Part shown: positions 19,666 to 29,789 of the stretch, in pieces
Layout: each line of letters opens with the position of its first letter
How positions within the stretch are numbered: the stretch's first letter is position 1
NCBI GenBank assembly: GCA_006503475.1
Contig: RSEH01000070.1
Coordinates: 1 to 64,000, forward strand
Source of the DNA: Stentor roeselii
Lineage: Eukaryota > Ciliophora > Heterotrichea > Heterotrichida > Stentoridae
DNA length: 64,000 nucleotides
Direction of reading: 5' to 3'
The notes under the pieces: model-generated
Databases searched by the model: none
What the model saw: the letters and a program-made list of their open reading frames with translations, nothing else
What the model was told of the DNA's origin: nothing
Made by a program: the position numbers and the translations under genes

Positions 19666-20658
19666 ATGATTGAAAGCACCCTTTTCCTCGGCAAATTCTA
19701 CATCGAAAACCTTCTAGGATCAGGTGGATTCGGAAGTGTATACAAAACAACCAACATCGAGACTCAAAAAACCTACGCAATCAAAGTCGACAAAAAACGT
19801 AAAGGAAACGTGAAACAAGAGTCCAACATTTTACTTGAACTCCAAAGCGGAGAAGGTATTCCAAAAGTATTTGAAGTAGGCGAAACCGAAGAGTTTTCGT
19901 ACATGATCATGGAACTTCTAGGTCCCAGTCTAAGTAAAATCCAGAAACAACAAGGAGGTAAACTAGGGATCGACCATGTGGTCCCAATCTTGCTTCAAGC
20001 CCTGTACCGACTCGAGTTTATCCATTCTTTCGGAATAGTCCATCGAGATCTAAAGCCGCAGCAGTTTTTAGTGGGCAACGGCAACAACGTTTTGTACCTC
20101 GTCGATTATGGACTTGCCAGGAGGTTCATGATTGACGGCCAGCATATTCCTTATCAAAGCAACTGCTCGAGAGCTGGTAACTCAACTTACGCTTCTCTTA
20201 ATAATCATCTGGGAATTCACCAAACGAGAAGAGATGATGTTGAAAGCTTGGCGTATATGGCTGTTGCTCTTATGATAGGAAAATTGCCTTGGCAGCAAAC
20301 TGTTAAAATGAACTCGAGTACTAAGTGGAATACTGTTTATCAGATTAAATCTACTGCGAATTTACAGGAACTTTGTAGGGATTGTCCTAGGGAGTTCTTA
20401 AGCTTTATTAGATATGCTAGGGCTCTTGACTTTCATGAAGACCCGGATTATGAGTACTTACGTCGAATGATTAATAATGCAAGGACGCAAACTTCAATTC
20501 AAGAGATTAATGAGCCGAAAGTTAAGAAGTGTAAACGAGAAGAAAGCAGCGAAGATTCTAGTAAACTTGAACTGAAAAATGTGCAAGATGTCAAAAATAG
20601 GAAAATCGTTGTGTTGACTAAGTCGAAGTCGAATCAAATTAAAAGGCAAGGCAAATAA
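19666..20658 (+). CDS. Casein kinase 1-type kinase with altered catalytic loop
   Basis: 330 residues. The kinase domain spans about 10-280: Gly loop LGSGGFGSVY, Lys in YAIKVDKK, catalytic loop from His126 (HRDLKPQQFL) and metal loop DYGLA at 147-151. The CK1 family is shown by the compact domain and the SRAGNSTYAS segment in place of an APE box. Two departures stand out: the Mg-binding Asn of the HRD-x-KP-x-N motif is Gln, and DFG is DYG. Activity may be low or use an altered metal geometry. The basic C-terminal tail (KSKSNQIKRQGK) may target the nucleus or a scaffold. It starts 11 nt after the EFHB stop. Confidence 0.82.
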   Translation: MIESTLFLGKFYIENLLGSGGFGSVYKTTNIETQKTYAIKVDKKRKGNVKQESNILLELQSGEGIPKVFEVGETEEFSYMIMELLGPSLSKIQKQQGGKLGIDHVVPILLQALYRLEFIHSFGIVHRDLKPQQFLVGNGNNVLYLVDYGLARRFMIDGQHIPYQSNCSRAGNSTYASLNNHLGIHQTRRDDVESLAYMAVALMIGKLPWQQTVKMNSSTKWNTVYQIKSTANLQELCRDCPREFLSFIRYARALDFHEDPDYEYLRRMINNARTQTSIQEINEPKVKKCKREESSEDSSKLELKNVQDVKNRKIVVLTKSKSNQIKRQGK

Positions 20659-20706
20659 CAGTTGTTTACCTAATCATTCTCTACCTTCTGTTCTTTTTCC
20701 TTAAAA

Positions 20707-23127
20707 ATGGATAAAGTATTAACTCCACCTCCTCTAGCTCAAGATCGCGTAGGGAAAAAGTCGATTTCTGATCTTAGCCTACGCAGTAGTCAATGCTCTC
20801 TACTCACGCCCAACACTGACGAGTTCTACGAAATTTGCAAGTCTCAGCTGAAAGTCTCCCCAAGGAACGCCTTATTACAGGTGAAACTCAAGTAAAATCT
20901 AATCAGCGGACACTCCGACCTTCCTTCTTTATCTTTTTCCAACTCTGAGCAGGTGGAAGAGATGGCCAAGAAACAGTTAGAAGATCGTCGCAAAATGAAA
21001 GAGGCGGACGAGCTCGAAATCCTCGAAACTGAAGAAGATTTTAAAGTTGATTTATCAAGTCCTTTAATTTTGTTCATTTTGCCTGAAAATCACTTAAAAT
21101 ACCTGATCCCTGACTTTGAAAAAACCTGCTGCAGAGCCTCATTTGAATCAACAGCAGTCCACGAGAGCATGTTTGGACTGGGAAGACTTTGGGCATTAGA
21201 AGGAAAATTTTTCACTTCTTTGGAGTACTTGAAACGAGCTTTAAAGCAGCGAAATGACGATTTTTACAAGTTGTGGACCTCAGTCCTCAAAGTGAAAATC
21301 GGGAAAGACATCGACTCAGAGCCAGTCTCTTTAAACTTTTTCCAGAAGCTATGGTGTTGCAGCAACACCCGAAAAAAAAACGGAGCAATAGAAGACCTTG
21401 AAAAGCTTCCTACTTCAGTTGAGTCCTCCTGGGCCATGTTAGAAATTGCGTTGAAAGGTTTCACTGAAGTGGAAAAACCAGAGTTTTATGCATCGAGGAT
21501 AAAAGAACAAAGTGAGTACTTCGGGTACTTGGCATGGGCAGAGGTGTATCTTCGACGAAACGACAACGACCACTTTTCATCTCTCAGCTCTTCACTTATC
21601 AAGAAATTCGGCAGTCGTCCTGAAAGTTACGTGAAACAATGGAAATTCGCGTATTACACCTTGAAAGACTACAACTTCGCAGAAGACGTCATCAGTGAAG
21701 CGATTTTAAGGATCAACCCGAATAACAACTTTCAATATTACGTGATTTTCTGTATCTATCTCTCGAAAGTTTACTTTAAACAGAAAAGGTTTAAAGAATG
21801 TTTCGGCTTTCTTCAAAGAAAATTCGTGGAACACCCGACGTACCCGGTTTTTTTGTTTCAGTTCGGAAGACTTAGTATTAAATCAGAAGACTTTCGATTC
21901 AACGGCGCTGCATTGTCAGCTCTGCAAGAATCTCTGAGACTGTGTGATGAGACTCGTCTTGGAGATATTTACTATTGGCTCTCTAAAGCTTTTATGCTTG
22001 CGAGACTTCATGACGATGCTTTCAAAACAGCAACTTTCGCTTTGGAGCTACTCGACAGACGTAAATTAAAAAAAATCAACGAATTGAAAAGCTTTGTCAA
22101 TGAAATCAAACCAAGCATGACGAAAATCGAGAATTTGAACCAGTTGCTTAAAAATGAAGTCAATTGTCAGAATTTCGAACAGCTTAAAAAAATTTGTAAA
22201 GATATTCAAAACTTTCATAAATTGACTGCAGATGTTCTTTACGCTAAAATTCTTTGGAAGGCGAATAGAAAAGAAGAAGCTCTTAAAAAACTTTACTCGG
22301 TTTGTGGAATCTCCACTGTTAAGATGACTGGATATTTCATTCTACTCAAGTTTCTTAAGGTTCAGAATAACTTGAAACTTATGAAAACTGTGGCTTCGGA
22401 AATGATTGGAAAATGTCTCAACCCGCAAGTTCCTAGCTTCATTTGGGTCAAGGCAAATTTGATTTTCTCGAAAATTTTAGTGAAATTGAAAAAACCTGGA
22501 AAAGCTATTTTGCTTTTGAAAACTCTTGCTAAACTTTTACCACCTTTTCCTTTTGCTGATATTCGATATACCAAAGCGCTTCAGAGAGCGAGTTCGATTC
22601 ATGATCTGACTGAAGCTCATCTTAAAGTTATTCAGTCTTATAATGCTTATAACTTTGCGACTTATAAAAATTCGTTTATTGATACTTTCACGAATTCTAG
22701 GGACTTTTCAAAGAAATTAATTGAAGATGAAGAACAGCAAGCGAACGTCGGCATCGGTTTAAGTCCAGGCCAGCGCAGACAGAGTCGAATAGTAACCGAA
22801 GGTTTCGACAGAAGTTTTTACAACAAAAAAGTATCCTTCGACCTAAGCATCGACGAGAAATCAAGTAAAAAGCTAAAAATTCCCGAACTTCGCGTAAACG
22901 ACAATTCAGAAATCATGTTTTTCACAGTCTGCTCGGACTCGAAATTTCTTTACAAAATCGGAAAAATCGCTTTAAAGAACTCATCCGCTTTGACCGACGG
23001 CATCTGCGCCATAAGTGACTACATCGAACTCCTCAAGTTCGAAAAGAGCAGAGCCAGGGTGCAAAGAAGACAATCAAAAGCAATGAAGGTGTTAGAAGGT
23101 CTGCTAGAAATCACTAGAAAACATTAA
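20707..23127 (+). CDS. Two-exon tetratricopeptide-like protein, possible TTC7-type scaffold
   Basis: Joined across a 15-nt intron (20892-20906) this encodes 801 residues. Exon 1 gives residues 1-61 plus two bases; the split codon becomes AAC (Asn) and the second exon then runs open to 23127. The body is a string of helical hairpins with TPR character, for example ESMFGLGRLWALEGKFFTSLEYLKRAL (aligned with pattern A-x-x-LG) and LGDIYYWLSKAFMLARLHDDAF. Near the C-terminus is a polar linker (LSPGQRRQSRIV) and a last helical block. A specific complex cannot be named; TPR proteins of this length serve as scaffolds, including in intraflagellar transport and the anaphase-promoting complex. Confidence 0.72.
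20892..20906 (+). other. 15-nt spliceosomal intron
   Basis: GTAAAATCTAATCAG. Its presence puts a TAA in frame; its removal joins two coding frames exactly (phase 2). The length of 15 nt is the heterotrich hallmark. Confidence 0.9.
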
Positions 23128-23146
23128 ATAATTCGATAATATATAA

Positions 23147-23509
23147 ATGCATCGACGGCCCAACGCCCATGCCTCTTCACCTCCTGATAAAGGGTCTTTT
23201 CCTTTAGACCATTTCCAGGAATGTGAAGAACTTGCTGAAAAATACAGACTTTGTCTTGCTCAGGTCTCAGGAATTCCAAAAAAATGCAAAGAAGAAGCGA
23301 GAATTTACTTGGAATGCAGAATGGATAAAGGACTTATGGCAAAGCACACCATGCAGGAACTTGGCTTTGTTGAAGAAAGCACCTGGGAGTATGAAAAAAT
23401 GTCAAGGGAACAACTTGCACAAAAAGTCGCTCAGATCATGAAAGAATCAAGGGATCGGGTCAGGCAGGAGTATATGGAAAAAATGAGAAGAGAAAAGGAA
23501 ACAAAGTGA
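23147..23509 (+). CDS. COX19: COX19-like mitochondrial CHCH protein
   Basis: Cytochrome c oxidase assembly factor of the intermembrane space. The 120-residue protein carries the family N-terminal block PPDKGSFPLDHF, then a twin CX9C pair: C-EELAEKYRL-C and C-KEEARIYLE-C, followed by the invariant YLECRMDKGLM and ELGF. The twin pairs form two disulphides on import by Mia40. The C-terminal helix is longer and more charged than in yeast. The start ATG follows ATATATAA; the stop is one of only three TGA stops in the window. Confidence 0.93.
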   Translation: MHRRPNAHASSPPDKGSFPLDHFQECEELAEKYRLCLAQVSGIPKKCKEEARIYLECRMDKGLMAKHTMQELGFVEESTWEYEKMSREQLAQKVAQIMKESRDRVRQEYMEKMRREKETK

Positions 23510-23604
23510 ATAGAAAGGAGTAGAAGTGGATTGATTAAGGTTTTTAAAATTTGATTTTAAGTGTTTTGAGAGAAGGATGAAAATTAAGAAATTATTTAGT
23601 TATT

Positions 23605-25044
23605 ATGCAAATTAGCGCCGTCAGGACCAACCCTTTCAGCTTAATTCGAAAACAAACTTTGCCGAAAATAGTTCCTCATAATTTAACAAAACGACGTGTG
23701 AGACTCTCGACTTTCAACTCTAGTGATGAAGAAAGAGAAGCTGTTGAACAGTTAAATGACTGGGAAAAAAGAGATACGAAACCTGAACTTTCTAATGCTA
23801 TAAGTGAAGCGAAAATCGCTTTGAATAAAAGGATTCAAGGGTTGGATATTGTTGAAGAAATCAAGTTTAGAAGAAAACATAAAAATAAATTACCTCAGCT
23901 TAGTGTACAGGCTTTACCACTTATTAGATCTATGCAAACTCGACAGGCTAGAAAGGAAGCTGAGGAAAGTTTAAGAGAAAGGTGTAGGTACTTTAGAATG
24001 TATGAGGAAGACCTTATGAACTCTAGAAATACGATTTTGAAGGATATTACTAGAGTGAAACAGCAGAGAAATCATTTAAGAGAGGATTTGGTGGAACTTA
24101 AAAAAAAAATTAGCCAGGCAAACGAAAACATAGAATTCCTTCGAAAAGAGCTTGAAGACCACGAAGAACGTAGCCAAAACCGCAAAAGCCAAGAAGAACT
24201 AACAACCTGGATGTTAAAACGTGCCCAACTAAAAGAAAGTATCCATCAAGCCGACAAAGAGAAGTCCCATCTGAAATCCTCAGTAAAATCCGAGTGCGAG
24301 CTCTTAAATACCCATCTAGAATCTCTCGACACCCAAATAAAAGAGTTAAAAACAAAATCAGAATCCTTAAAATCCTCCCTTTCAAAGCATTACTTCTCAC
24401 TCCTTAAAGAAGGTCAAGACACAAAAAGCCAAGGTCTTCAATGGATCGTGATATCATTATGGAAACTCGGAGAATCAGTGACAATCGATCACTTTCCCAG
24501 TTTTTTAGACACAGACGCGATTCACTTCATTCTGTTCCTATCACAAAAAACTCTTGAATCTGAAGAAATTTTAAACAAACTGATAAACCCTTCAAGACGA
24601 TCATCTCAGTCATTCGGGAAGATAACGAACAACGTGCAGAACGTGAAGCAAAGGCTTCAAGCTTTGACTAAAAACTTCCAATCAGACAAGCCAGAGTACA
24701 TCTACAACTCAGTAAGTAAAAAATTCACCATTCACTGGGTACCACTTAGCCAGTCTCAAGAAAGTTCAATGATTTCGCATCAAGAGCCTTTAGGATACTA
24801 CGAAAACTACATCCATAAACTTAAAGAACTAATTGAAATTGCCACAAGTAATGAAATTCAAAGACTCACTATTGAATGCACTTTGCATAATTATGAAGAA
24901 AGGTTTAAAACTAACATCAAGGAACTTATTAGTGTCATCTGTGGAGTTGAAAATATTGATAAGCATATGGCTGGAATTGCGAAGAAAAAAAGGTACCTTG
25001 CTGGGGTTTTAGAAGGCAACAGGTCTGTGAGTTTAAGTAATTAA
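23605..25044 (+). CDS. Conserved coiled-coil protein of unknown function
   Basis: 479 residues. A polar N-terminus is followed by a long coiled coil (about 110-270). Around residues 262-315 is an ordered block (HYFSLLKEGQDTKSQGLQWI, then W-KLGE, HFPSFLD and AIHFILF) that looks like a conserved domain of protist coiled-coil proteins, though I cannot give it a name. A second helical block ends the protein. Codon texture changes abruptly near 24110 from T/G-ending to C/A-ending without any frame change. Confidence 0.7.
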   Translation: MQISAVRTNPFSLIRKQTLPKIVPHNLTKRRVRLSTFNSSDEEREAVEQLNDWEKRDTKPELSNAISEAKIALNKRIQGLDIVEEIKFRRKHKNKLPQLSVQALPLIRSMQTRQARKEAEESLRERCRYFRMYEEDLMNSRNTILKDITRVKQQRNHLREDLVELKKKISQANENIEFLRKELEDHEERSQNRKSQEELTTWMLKRAQLKESIHQADKEKSHLKSSVKSECELLNTHLESLDTQIKELKTKSESLKSSLSKHYFSLLKEGQDTKSQGLQWIVISLWKLGESVTIDHFPSFLDTDAIHFILFLSQKTLESEEILNKLINPSRRSSQSFGKITNNVQNVKQRLQALTKNFQSDKPEYIYNSVSKKFTIHWVPLSQSQESSMISHQEPLGYYENYIHKLKELIEIATSNEIQRLTIECTLHNYEERFKTNIKELISVICGVENIDKHMAGIAKKKRYLAGVLEGNRSVSLSN

Positions 25045-25047
25045 TAA

Positions 25048-25590
25048 ATGAGGTTGAAACTGTTTCTCGACAAGGCTTGGGCCACTTGGAGCTGGATCGC
25101 ATTTGTACCTATGCTTGTCTGCTCGGTCATTAGAGTCGTCACCAGGGAACGGTTTGATGATGGAAAATTGAAGACTTATTTTTTAGATGAGGTTTTCAGA
25201 GTTTTCTTGTTTCCTGGACTTTTGTATTACAGTGTTGATCTTGTTATGAATTTCTTGGAATGGGAACCTGGGAATCACTGCGCTATTGGATATATTTTTC
25301 ATCATGTGGTCACACTTGCTGGAGCTCATTCGACTTTGACTATGGATTATTACCCATATTTTATGATGATTCCTTTTACTTCGCATAATCTTCTTCTGAT
25401 GATGCCTCAGTACGGAATCTTTAGTGCTGTTTATATTGCTTGCATCAGCTTGTGGTTCTACTGTTTCTGGGATGGGCCTTGGAAAAGAATCTGGAAGTAT
25501 CAGTGGAACTTTGGGATTTCTGTTAGCCTTGTCTGTGGACCTTTATTAACTCTTTGGATGCTAGGATGCAGTAATGTTATTCGTGAATAA
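25048..25590 (+). CDS. TLC-like multi-pass membrane protein
   Basis: 180 residues with about five to six hydrophobic segments. A central FHHVVTLAG motif resembles the conserved His-rich part of TLC (TRAM-LAG1-CLN8) domains, and the spacing of helices fits a TLC-domain protein of the TMEM56/CLN8 kind, which act in the ER or Golgi in lipid handling. It starts only three bases after the preceding stop (TAATAAATG). The match is by motif only, so the family is tentative. Confidence 0.6.
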   Translation: MRLKLFLDKAWATWSWIAFVPMLVCSVIRVVTRERFDDGKLKTYFLDEVFRVFLFPGLLYYSVDLVMNFLEWEPGNHCAIGYIFHHVVTLAGAHSTLTMDYYPYFMMIPFTSHNLLLMMPQYGIFSAVYIACISLWFYCFWDGPWKRIWKYQWNFGISVSLVCGPLLTLWMLGCSNVIRE

Positions 25591-25744
25591 TTATTTAATC
25601 ACTATAGCAAAAATCCTAAATTTTTCAAAAAATTAAAAAGAAACTTCCAAAAATTTCATCTCTATCTCTAAACCTCGAACCATAAACCAATTCCACCGAA
25701 TCTCAATCATTCAATAAAAGTGCGGCAATTTCCCCCCAATAAAA
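25591..25744 (+). promoter_or_regulatory. G-poor upstream tract of the VID27 gene
   Basis: About 150 bases with almost no G on the coding strand and many C and A, ending in CCCCCCAATAAAAATG. This is the clearest case of the G-poor upstream texture seen before several genes here. Confidence 0.4.
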
Positions 25745-27796
25745 ATGGAGTGGCTCAAATCCTGGATCAAAGGGAACGATTTTCACTGTGAAGGAAAGCT
25801 TGTCCGTCTAGGTGACCCAGACGACAACTACACAAGTAAAGTCGAGTTCAATTCAGCAACCCTCTACATAAAAAAGCATGAACTGAAAATAGTAAACGAC
25901 GACTACGACGAAGAACAAGAACAACTCACTCATTTGAGTTTCCCTCTGACAGCAGAAGCTCAAATAATCCATTATTCAAGAAGTGACTTAGACGACGTCG
26001 ACGTAATAATCTACGGAGTCAAATGGGTCAACCTGACAGCCAAAGGTTCTCACGACGAGTTCTTCGGATTCGAATTCGAGTCCCATGAAGGATTCCAAAA
26101 ATTCGCTTCCCACATCAACAACTTCGTCACTCTCGACGATGAAGGCTACCAAGACCCAACAATAAGAACAAAAAACCCGAAGTCATCCAACTCCAAGTTA
26201 CTTGTCAGCATCACCAACAAAGCAAGCAACATTTCAAAACAACAGCTCATGCCAGAATTCAATGAAACTGAAGAAACTAAAGCTAGATACGACTTAAACT
26301 TCAAAAAAGAAGCAATTTTTTCACTTTCTCATCTTTACTCTGCTGATTCTATTCAATTTGTATCAGCTGGAGACTTGTACATGTTGGGGCCTAATCTTCC
26401 AGCACCAGTTTTAGCTGATATGGGAATCGGCTTTTTGATCATCAAACATCCACAGTTTCGGGTTTCTTTGGACATTGTCAGAAATGCCCAGATAGTGATG
26501 AGGATTTTAATTGATGATAATTTCTTTTATCAGATTTATGAAGATAAAAAGACTGTCAGCTGGGTTGAGCCTGTGTCGGAAACAGAGAGAAGGACTTGGA
26601 GAGCTGAATTGACTGATAGTGTTGATAATCTTGTTGAGTTGATCAATGTGGCAAAATTTGAACATGAAAAAAAAATGCTTTTCAGTGAACTTGGAGAGGA
26701 AGACCAGAGATATGTGAGAGGTGATCGTGATGCTGAAAGTGAGTTGTCGGAGAAGCAGGATCCTATGGAAATCGATTTTGATGAACCTCTTCAGCAACCG
26801 GTTGATGAGGATATGGAAGATATTAATGATAGCACTATTGGGTGGAACAATTCTAAAGTCATTGTATCTCGAAAGGGAAAGTTTTGTATTTATTCTAATT
26901 CTGAACAAAGTGTGCAGAAAGATGCTGTTATTTACTTGGATAAGACACCGACTAGTATGATACTGCAAAAACAAGACACGCAGTTACTGTTTCTTAGTGA
27001 AAATGCACCTAATATTGTGTATCAGATGGATATTGAAAGAGGGATGGTGGTTAATGAATTTACTGTACAGGATAGGGCTTTCATGCAGCTCTGCCAACAA
27101 AGCAAGATGTCATCACTAACAGACAGAGACACCTTCATCGGACTCTGTGAGAAGTCAATGTACACATTCGACCCTCGATCCCAAAACAAAATAGTCCAAG
27201 AGTTCAAATACTCAACAAACCCCGGTTTCACCTGCATGTCCACAACTGACCAAGGTTACGCAGCAGTCGCAAGCCTTAAAGGTGACATCCGTCTCTACAA
27301 AGAAATCGGAAAAAAGTCAACAACAAACCTTCCAAGTCTCGGTTCAGGTATAAAAAGCATCGACACAACCAAAAACGGTGACTGGCTTCTAGCAACAACA
27401 TCAACTTACCTTCTAGTAGTCAGAACAAGACTCGGCGGCGAGTTGGCTTACACGAAGGCCCTAGCTCGGAAGCTCCGCCCTCCAAAGAAGCTGACCCTAA
27501 CGCCAGAAGACATAAACACATACAACATCTTGAAACTCGAATTTTCTCCAGCGAAGTTCAATGTGAACCCTGAAGGCGATGAAAATTCGATAATCACTTC
27601 AACAGGAAAATTTGTCATTATTTGGAACTTTTTAAGTGTCAAGGCGAATAAACTTTATGACTACGTCATCAAGCCTGTTGACGAGCGGGTAATCAAAAAT
27701 GAGTTTAAATTCGGAGAAGATTCAGCTGTTCTTACCTACCCCAGGACTATCACAGTGCAGAAAAGTCGCTGGAACTTGAAAAATCTCAATAATTAG
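25745..27796 (+). CDS. VID27: VID27 family protein
   Basis: 683 residues. The C-terminal half is the VID27 beta-propeller: GWNNSKVIVSRKGKF, NAPNIVYQMDIERGMVVNEF, GYAAVASLKGDIRLYKEIGK, and GDWLLATTSTYLLVV are characteristic blocks. The N-terminal 300 residues hold a PH-like region (LYIKKHELKIV) followed by a second beta-rich domain and an acidic spacer (about 335-365). Yeast Vid27 is linked to vacuole import and degradation and plant relatives exist, but the biochemical role is unknown. Full length for the family. Confidence 0.88.
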   Translation: MEWLKSWIKGNDFHCEGKLVRLGDPDDNYTSKVEFNSATLYIKKHELKIVNDDYDEEQEQLTHLSFPLTAEAQIIHYSRSDLDDVDVIIYGVKWVNLTAKGSHDEFFGFEFESHEGFQKFASHINNFVTLDDEGYQDPTIRTKNPKSSNSKLLVSITNKASNISKQQLMPEFNETEETKARYDLNFKKEAIFSLSHLYSADSIQFVSAGDLYMLGPNLPAPVLADMGIGFLIIKHPQFRVSLDIVRNAQIVMRILIDDNFFYQIYEDKKTVSWVEPVSETERRTWRAELTDSVDNLVELINVAKFEHEKKMLFSELGEEDQRYVRGDRDAESELSEKQDPMEIDFDEPLQQPVDEDMEDINDSTIGWNNSKVIVSRKGKFCIYSNSEQSVQKDAVIYLDKTPTSMILQKQDTQLLFLSENAPNIVYQMDIERGMVVNEFTVQDRAFMQLCQQSKMSSLTDRDTFIGLCEKSMYTFDPRSQNKIVQEFKYSTNPGFTCMSTTDQGYAAVASLKGDIRLYKEIGKKSTTNLPSLGSGIKSIDTTKNGDWLLATTSTYLLVVRTRLGGELAYTKALARKLRPPKKLTLTPEDINTYNILKLEFSPAKFNVNPEGDENSIITSTGKFVIIWNFLSVKANKLYDYVIKPVDERVIKNEFKFGEDSAVLTYPRTITVQKSRWNLKNLNN

Positions 27797-27800
27797 GTTA

Positions 27801-29741
27801 ATGGAAACTAAAGACTCACTGTTTTTCAGTCGTGAAGAAGAGTCTTCGAATAAGTTTGTTCATGTCTCTCGTGATAGTCTTGATGAAGACTTGGATAAAC
27901 TTAGTCTTGCAATTTCTAGAAAACATTTAGAACTCACTCAGAACCGCAATGGAGATTCTCATCATTTCACCTTAGATGATATCGTTGAGGATGATATGAA
28001 AGACCTGGAAATTGAACAGCTTAAGATGAGGGTGGAAGACCTGGAGTCTTTTATTTGTGAGAAATTAGGGCAGAACCAGGAGATTACTTACATCGCTAAG
28101 AAAGAAGGGTTTAACTTGTTTCAAAAGACAAGTTTTCTTGATTTTAGCAATAGTCTTGATGTGAATCTTGCAAGTTTTGTTGAATGCTCGTTAATTGACT
28201 TGTACCAACTCGTTGATGACGCTTCGAGAATCATCAGACTTGCTGAAGCTGACTTGAAAATGCTTGGAAGACTCACACTTGGAAACTTTAAACTTGACGT
28301 TCGTGTTAACAAGGACGACTTTTTAATGGCAGAAAAGGAAGAAGTCAGTCAGCAGCTTATCCAGTTCGACTCTTATCCTGAAAAAAGTCGCCTTTTTGAA
28401 GACGTTTTTGCAGATAACCCGATTTTTTACATGTTTGAAGGAAGAATGAATGAAGAGTACGAAAAAGTAAAATTTTTCAATTATGTTGTGGAAATCGGTA
28501 AAAATGACCTGAAAACATTTGACGGTTGTAGAAGCTCGATTATCAACTTCTTAGAATTTAAACTTCTACAAAAAACTAAAGAAGAAGAAAAATCGAAAAT
28601 TCGTGAACTTGACTGGCAAACAACTCAAGCTCGCTCGAAAAAGTCGAGTTTTTTCCACAAATCAAAAAAAGTCTCTTCAAAAGAAGAAGAACTGCGAAAG
28701 TTAAACCGAAACATCAGTCAACAAACAGTGAAAAATGCGAAAGACCGAGAAAAACTAGAAGAAGACATCGAGGACTTCACCAAGCAAAAAGACGAGTTTT
28801 TATTAAAAACAACAGAAAAGGTTGAAGTGATCAGAAAAGTGCTTCAAGAGATCGAAGACGCGAAAATAGAAGAAAAAGAAGAACCAATCAACAATAAATC
28901 AATTAAATCAATTCGCCCTTACGACGCTCCTTCCGTGATCAATGAAGTCCCTCTAGACCATCAGATAAAGTCCTTGCACGAAGAATTATTACGTCTAGAA
29001 TACGAGTACAAAACCAGCACTATTCCTGAAACCCTTGAAACCATTTCAACTAACATCGACCGAGTAAAGAGCAACTTGATGAACCTTCAGTCCTTAAAAG
29101 TATTAAAATCAACAGAACGTAACTCAAGCGCAATTCGAAACCGCATCAAAATGGCTGAAAAGAACTTCGAAAGCACTTCAGACCACACCTCAAGCTTCAA
29201 GGATGACGGGCACAAACCACGCAACTTGCCTCATCCTTTCCGCAACCAAAACATCACCTTAAGCCCTGTTCGGAGACTTGAGGTCAACACGACAAGACTT
29301 GACACTTCAACTTTGAACTCGCCCTCTAGAAGAAGTCCTTTTTTGCAGAAAGTTGAAACTAAAGAAGACATCGAACTGAAAAAGTACCTCAGGAAAAAAG
29401 AACAGGAACTTAATGAAAGAGAAGAAGAAATCGAAAATGAAGAGAAAAAGATTTTTGAACTTTGGAGTCATGTACAGGATAATCAAGAAATCGTTGAAAT
29501 CATGGAAAAGGAACTTGCTGACATCAGGAAAGCGAAAAAAGAGATTATTTCGAAAAATTCTTTGATTGATAGAGAAAAAATTGAAATTACTCAAAGAGTT
29601 AAAAGATTAGAAGCTAGGGAAAAAGAATGTCAAGGATATGCTGAAAAGATAAGAAACTCTGAAAATGAGTTTGAACGGAAAAAAGACTCGATTTATGAGA
29701 AACTTGAGTGGCTTAAAAGAAAATTGTTGAGATTTGATTAA
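27801..29741 (+). CDS. Large coiled-coil protein of unknown function
   Basis: 646 residues starting five bases after the VID27 stop. Residues about 100-260 look globular and helical; the rest is coiled coil broken by a polar, Ser/Thr/Pro-rich linker (about 470-515). No known domain or motif is recognisable. The size and style resemble centrosomal or basal-body structural proteins of ciliates, but that is only an impression. Confidence 0.7.
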   Translation: METKDSLFFSREEESSNKFVHVSRDSLDEDLDKLSLAISRKHLELTQNRNGDSHHFTLDDIVEDDMKDLEIEQLKMRVEDLESFICEKLGQNQEITYIAKKEGFNLFQKTSFLDFSNSLDVNLASFVECSLIDLYQLVDDASRIIRLAEADLKMLGRLTLGNFKLDVRVNKDDFLMAEKEEVSQQLIQFDSYPEKSRLFEDVFADNPIFYMFEGRMNEEYEKVKFFNYVVEIGKNDLKTFDGCRSSIINFLEFKLLQKTKEEEKSKIRELDWQTTQARSKKSSFFHKSKKVSSKEEELRKLNRNISQQTVKNAKDREKLEEDIEDFTKQKDEFLLKTTEKVEVIRKVLQEIEDAKIEEKEEPINNKSIKSIRPYDAPSVINEVPLDHQIKSLHEELLRLEYEYKTSTIPETLETISTNIDRVKSNLMNLQSLKVLKSTERNSSAIRNRIKMAEKNFESTSDHTSSFKDDGHKPRNLPHPFRNQNITLSPVRRLEVNTTRLDTSTLNSPSRRSPFLQKVETKEDIELKKYLRKKEQELNEREEEIENEEKKIFELWSHVQDNQEIVEIMEKELADIRKAKKEIISKNSLIDREKIEITQRVKRLEAREKECQGYAEKIRNSENEFERKKDSIYEKLEWLKRKLLRFD

Positions 29742-29789
29742 TAATTTTGAGTTTTCGATTTAGAATAGAAGATCTTCTCCCCCTCATAA

